A stretch of DNA of 64,000 bases, taken from the NCBI RefSeq assembly GCF_023614235.1, contig NZ_CP094264.1, forward strand, positions 4,154,001 through 4,218,000, written 5' to 3'. Position 1 is the first letter of the stretch; each line of letters begins with the position of its first letter. Shown one piece after another: positions 63,653 through 64,000 of this stretch. The notes beneath the pieces are model-generated. The model saw only the letters and a program-made list of their open reading frames with translations, did not search any database and was not told the DNA's origin. The translations under genes were made by a program, and so were the position numbers. Source of the DNA: Streptomyces sp. MRC013. Lineage in GTDB: Bacteria; Actinomycetota; Actinomycetes; Streptomycetales; Streptomycetaceae.

Positions 63653-64000
63653 ATGAACAAGCTCGAACTCCTCCCCGCCGTCGACGTCCGGGACGGCCGG
63701 GCCGTCCGCCTCGTCCACGGCGAGTCCGGCACGGAGACGTCCTACGGCTCCCCGCTGGAGGCGGCCCTGGCCTGGCAGCGGGCGGGCGCCGAGTGGCTCC
63801 ATCTCGTCGACCTCGACGCGGCCTTCGGCACCGGTGACAACCGCGACGTGATCACCGAGGTCACCGGGGCCGTGGACGTGAAGGTCGAGCTGTCCGGCGG
63901 CATCCGCGACGACGCCTCGCTCGCCGCCGCCCTCGCCACCGGCTGCACCCGCGTCAACCTCGGCACGGCGGCCCTGGAGACCCCCGAGTGGGTCGCCGGG
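63653..64000 (+). CDS. priA: Bifunctional HisA/TrpF isomerase PriA (3' end cut by window edge)
   Basis: ATG 63653 to the right edge, 116 codons. The N-terminal half of a TIM barrel is visible: [20 protein letters not shown] with the catalytic Asp and phosphate-site residues, [20 protein letters not shown], and [20 protein letters not shown]. In Streptomyces the single PriA enzyme serves both histidine (ProFAR isomerase) and tryptophan (PRA isomerase) pathways. That bifunctionality is family knowledge; the visible part cannot separate PriA from HisA. Confidence 0.92.
   Translation, partial: MNKLELLPAVDVRDGRAVRLVHGESGTETSYGSPLEAALAWQRAGAEWLHLVDLDAAFGTGDNRDVITEVTGAVDVKVELSGGIRDDASLAAALATGCTRVNLGTAALETPEWVAG

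Overview
The window looks like a Streptomyces chromosome. Base composition is very GC-rich, GTG starts are common, stop/start overlaps of the ATGA and GTGA type are frequent, and the gene order (beta-carbonic anhydrase, dcw cluster, ileS, lspA, rluD, dnaE, his operon) is the streptomycete one. Species cannot be told from the sequence alone. I see no tRNA, rRNA, CRISPR array or insertion sequence.

Layout. 1-4.6 kb: left-truncated FAD oxidoreductase, a decayed TetR gene, a SAV_6107-type HEPN protein, a methyltransferase and a DUF3040 membrane protein. 4.8-9.5 kb (minus): MoxR AAA ATPase, DUF58 protein and TgpA-like transglutaminase, translationally coupled. 9.8-10.3 kb: carbonic anhydrase. 10.5-28.6 kb (plus): the division and cell-wall cluster rsmH-ftsL-ftsI-murE-murF-mraY-murD-ftsW-murG-ftsQ-ftsZ-pgeF-yggS-sepF-yggT-divIVA. 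It makes lipid II (MurE/F/D, MraY, MurG), polymerises it at the septum (FtsW/FtsI/FtsL/FtsQ), builds the Z ring (FtsZ, SepF) and directs polar growth (DivIVA). murC is not in the cluster.

28.6-35.7 kb: ileS (minus) behind a T-box leader, then divergently a DksA/TraR-like protein, lspA, rluD and a GNAT acetyltransferase. 35.8-40.7 kb (minus): MscS channel, a decayed dienelactone hydrolase, a secreted M43 metalloprotease and a Tat-exported PhoD phosphatase. 40.8-43.5 kb (minus): an accessory island of visibly lower GC with a WXG/ESX-like small protein, a long DUF6571-like protein and a remnant of an exported protein. 43.9-47 kb: DsbA-like thioredoxin protein, membrane protein, DUF2252 protein. 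47.1-50.6 kb: dnaE. 50.7-59.5 kb: a 54-aa basic protein, a NYN/OST-HTH protein, an ABC exporter, DUF2567, YbaK, a LON-domain protein and two streptomycete proteins of unknown role. 59.6-64 kb: hisD-hisC-hisB-(small membrane protein)-hisH-priA, cut by the right edge.

The main caveat is sequence quality. At least six genes (murF, divIVA, the DksA-like gene, the NYN gene and two genes of the accessory island) are out of frame at runs of 5-6 G or C. Five of the six are restored by adding one base to the run. Because murF and divIVA are essential, these are most probably homopolymer base-calling errors. The tetR and dienelactone hydrolase remnants differ: they also carry eroded conserved residues and look like true pseudogenes. 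I did not find a convincing new biological system. The most unusual items are the accessory island, a micro-ORF made by a 39-bp tandem duplication between an ABC ATPase and its permease, and unexplained palindromes.
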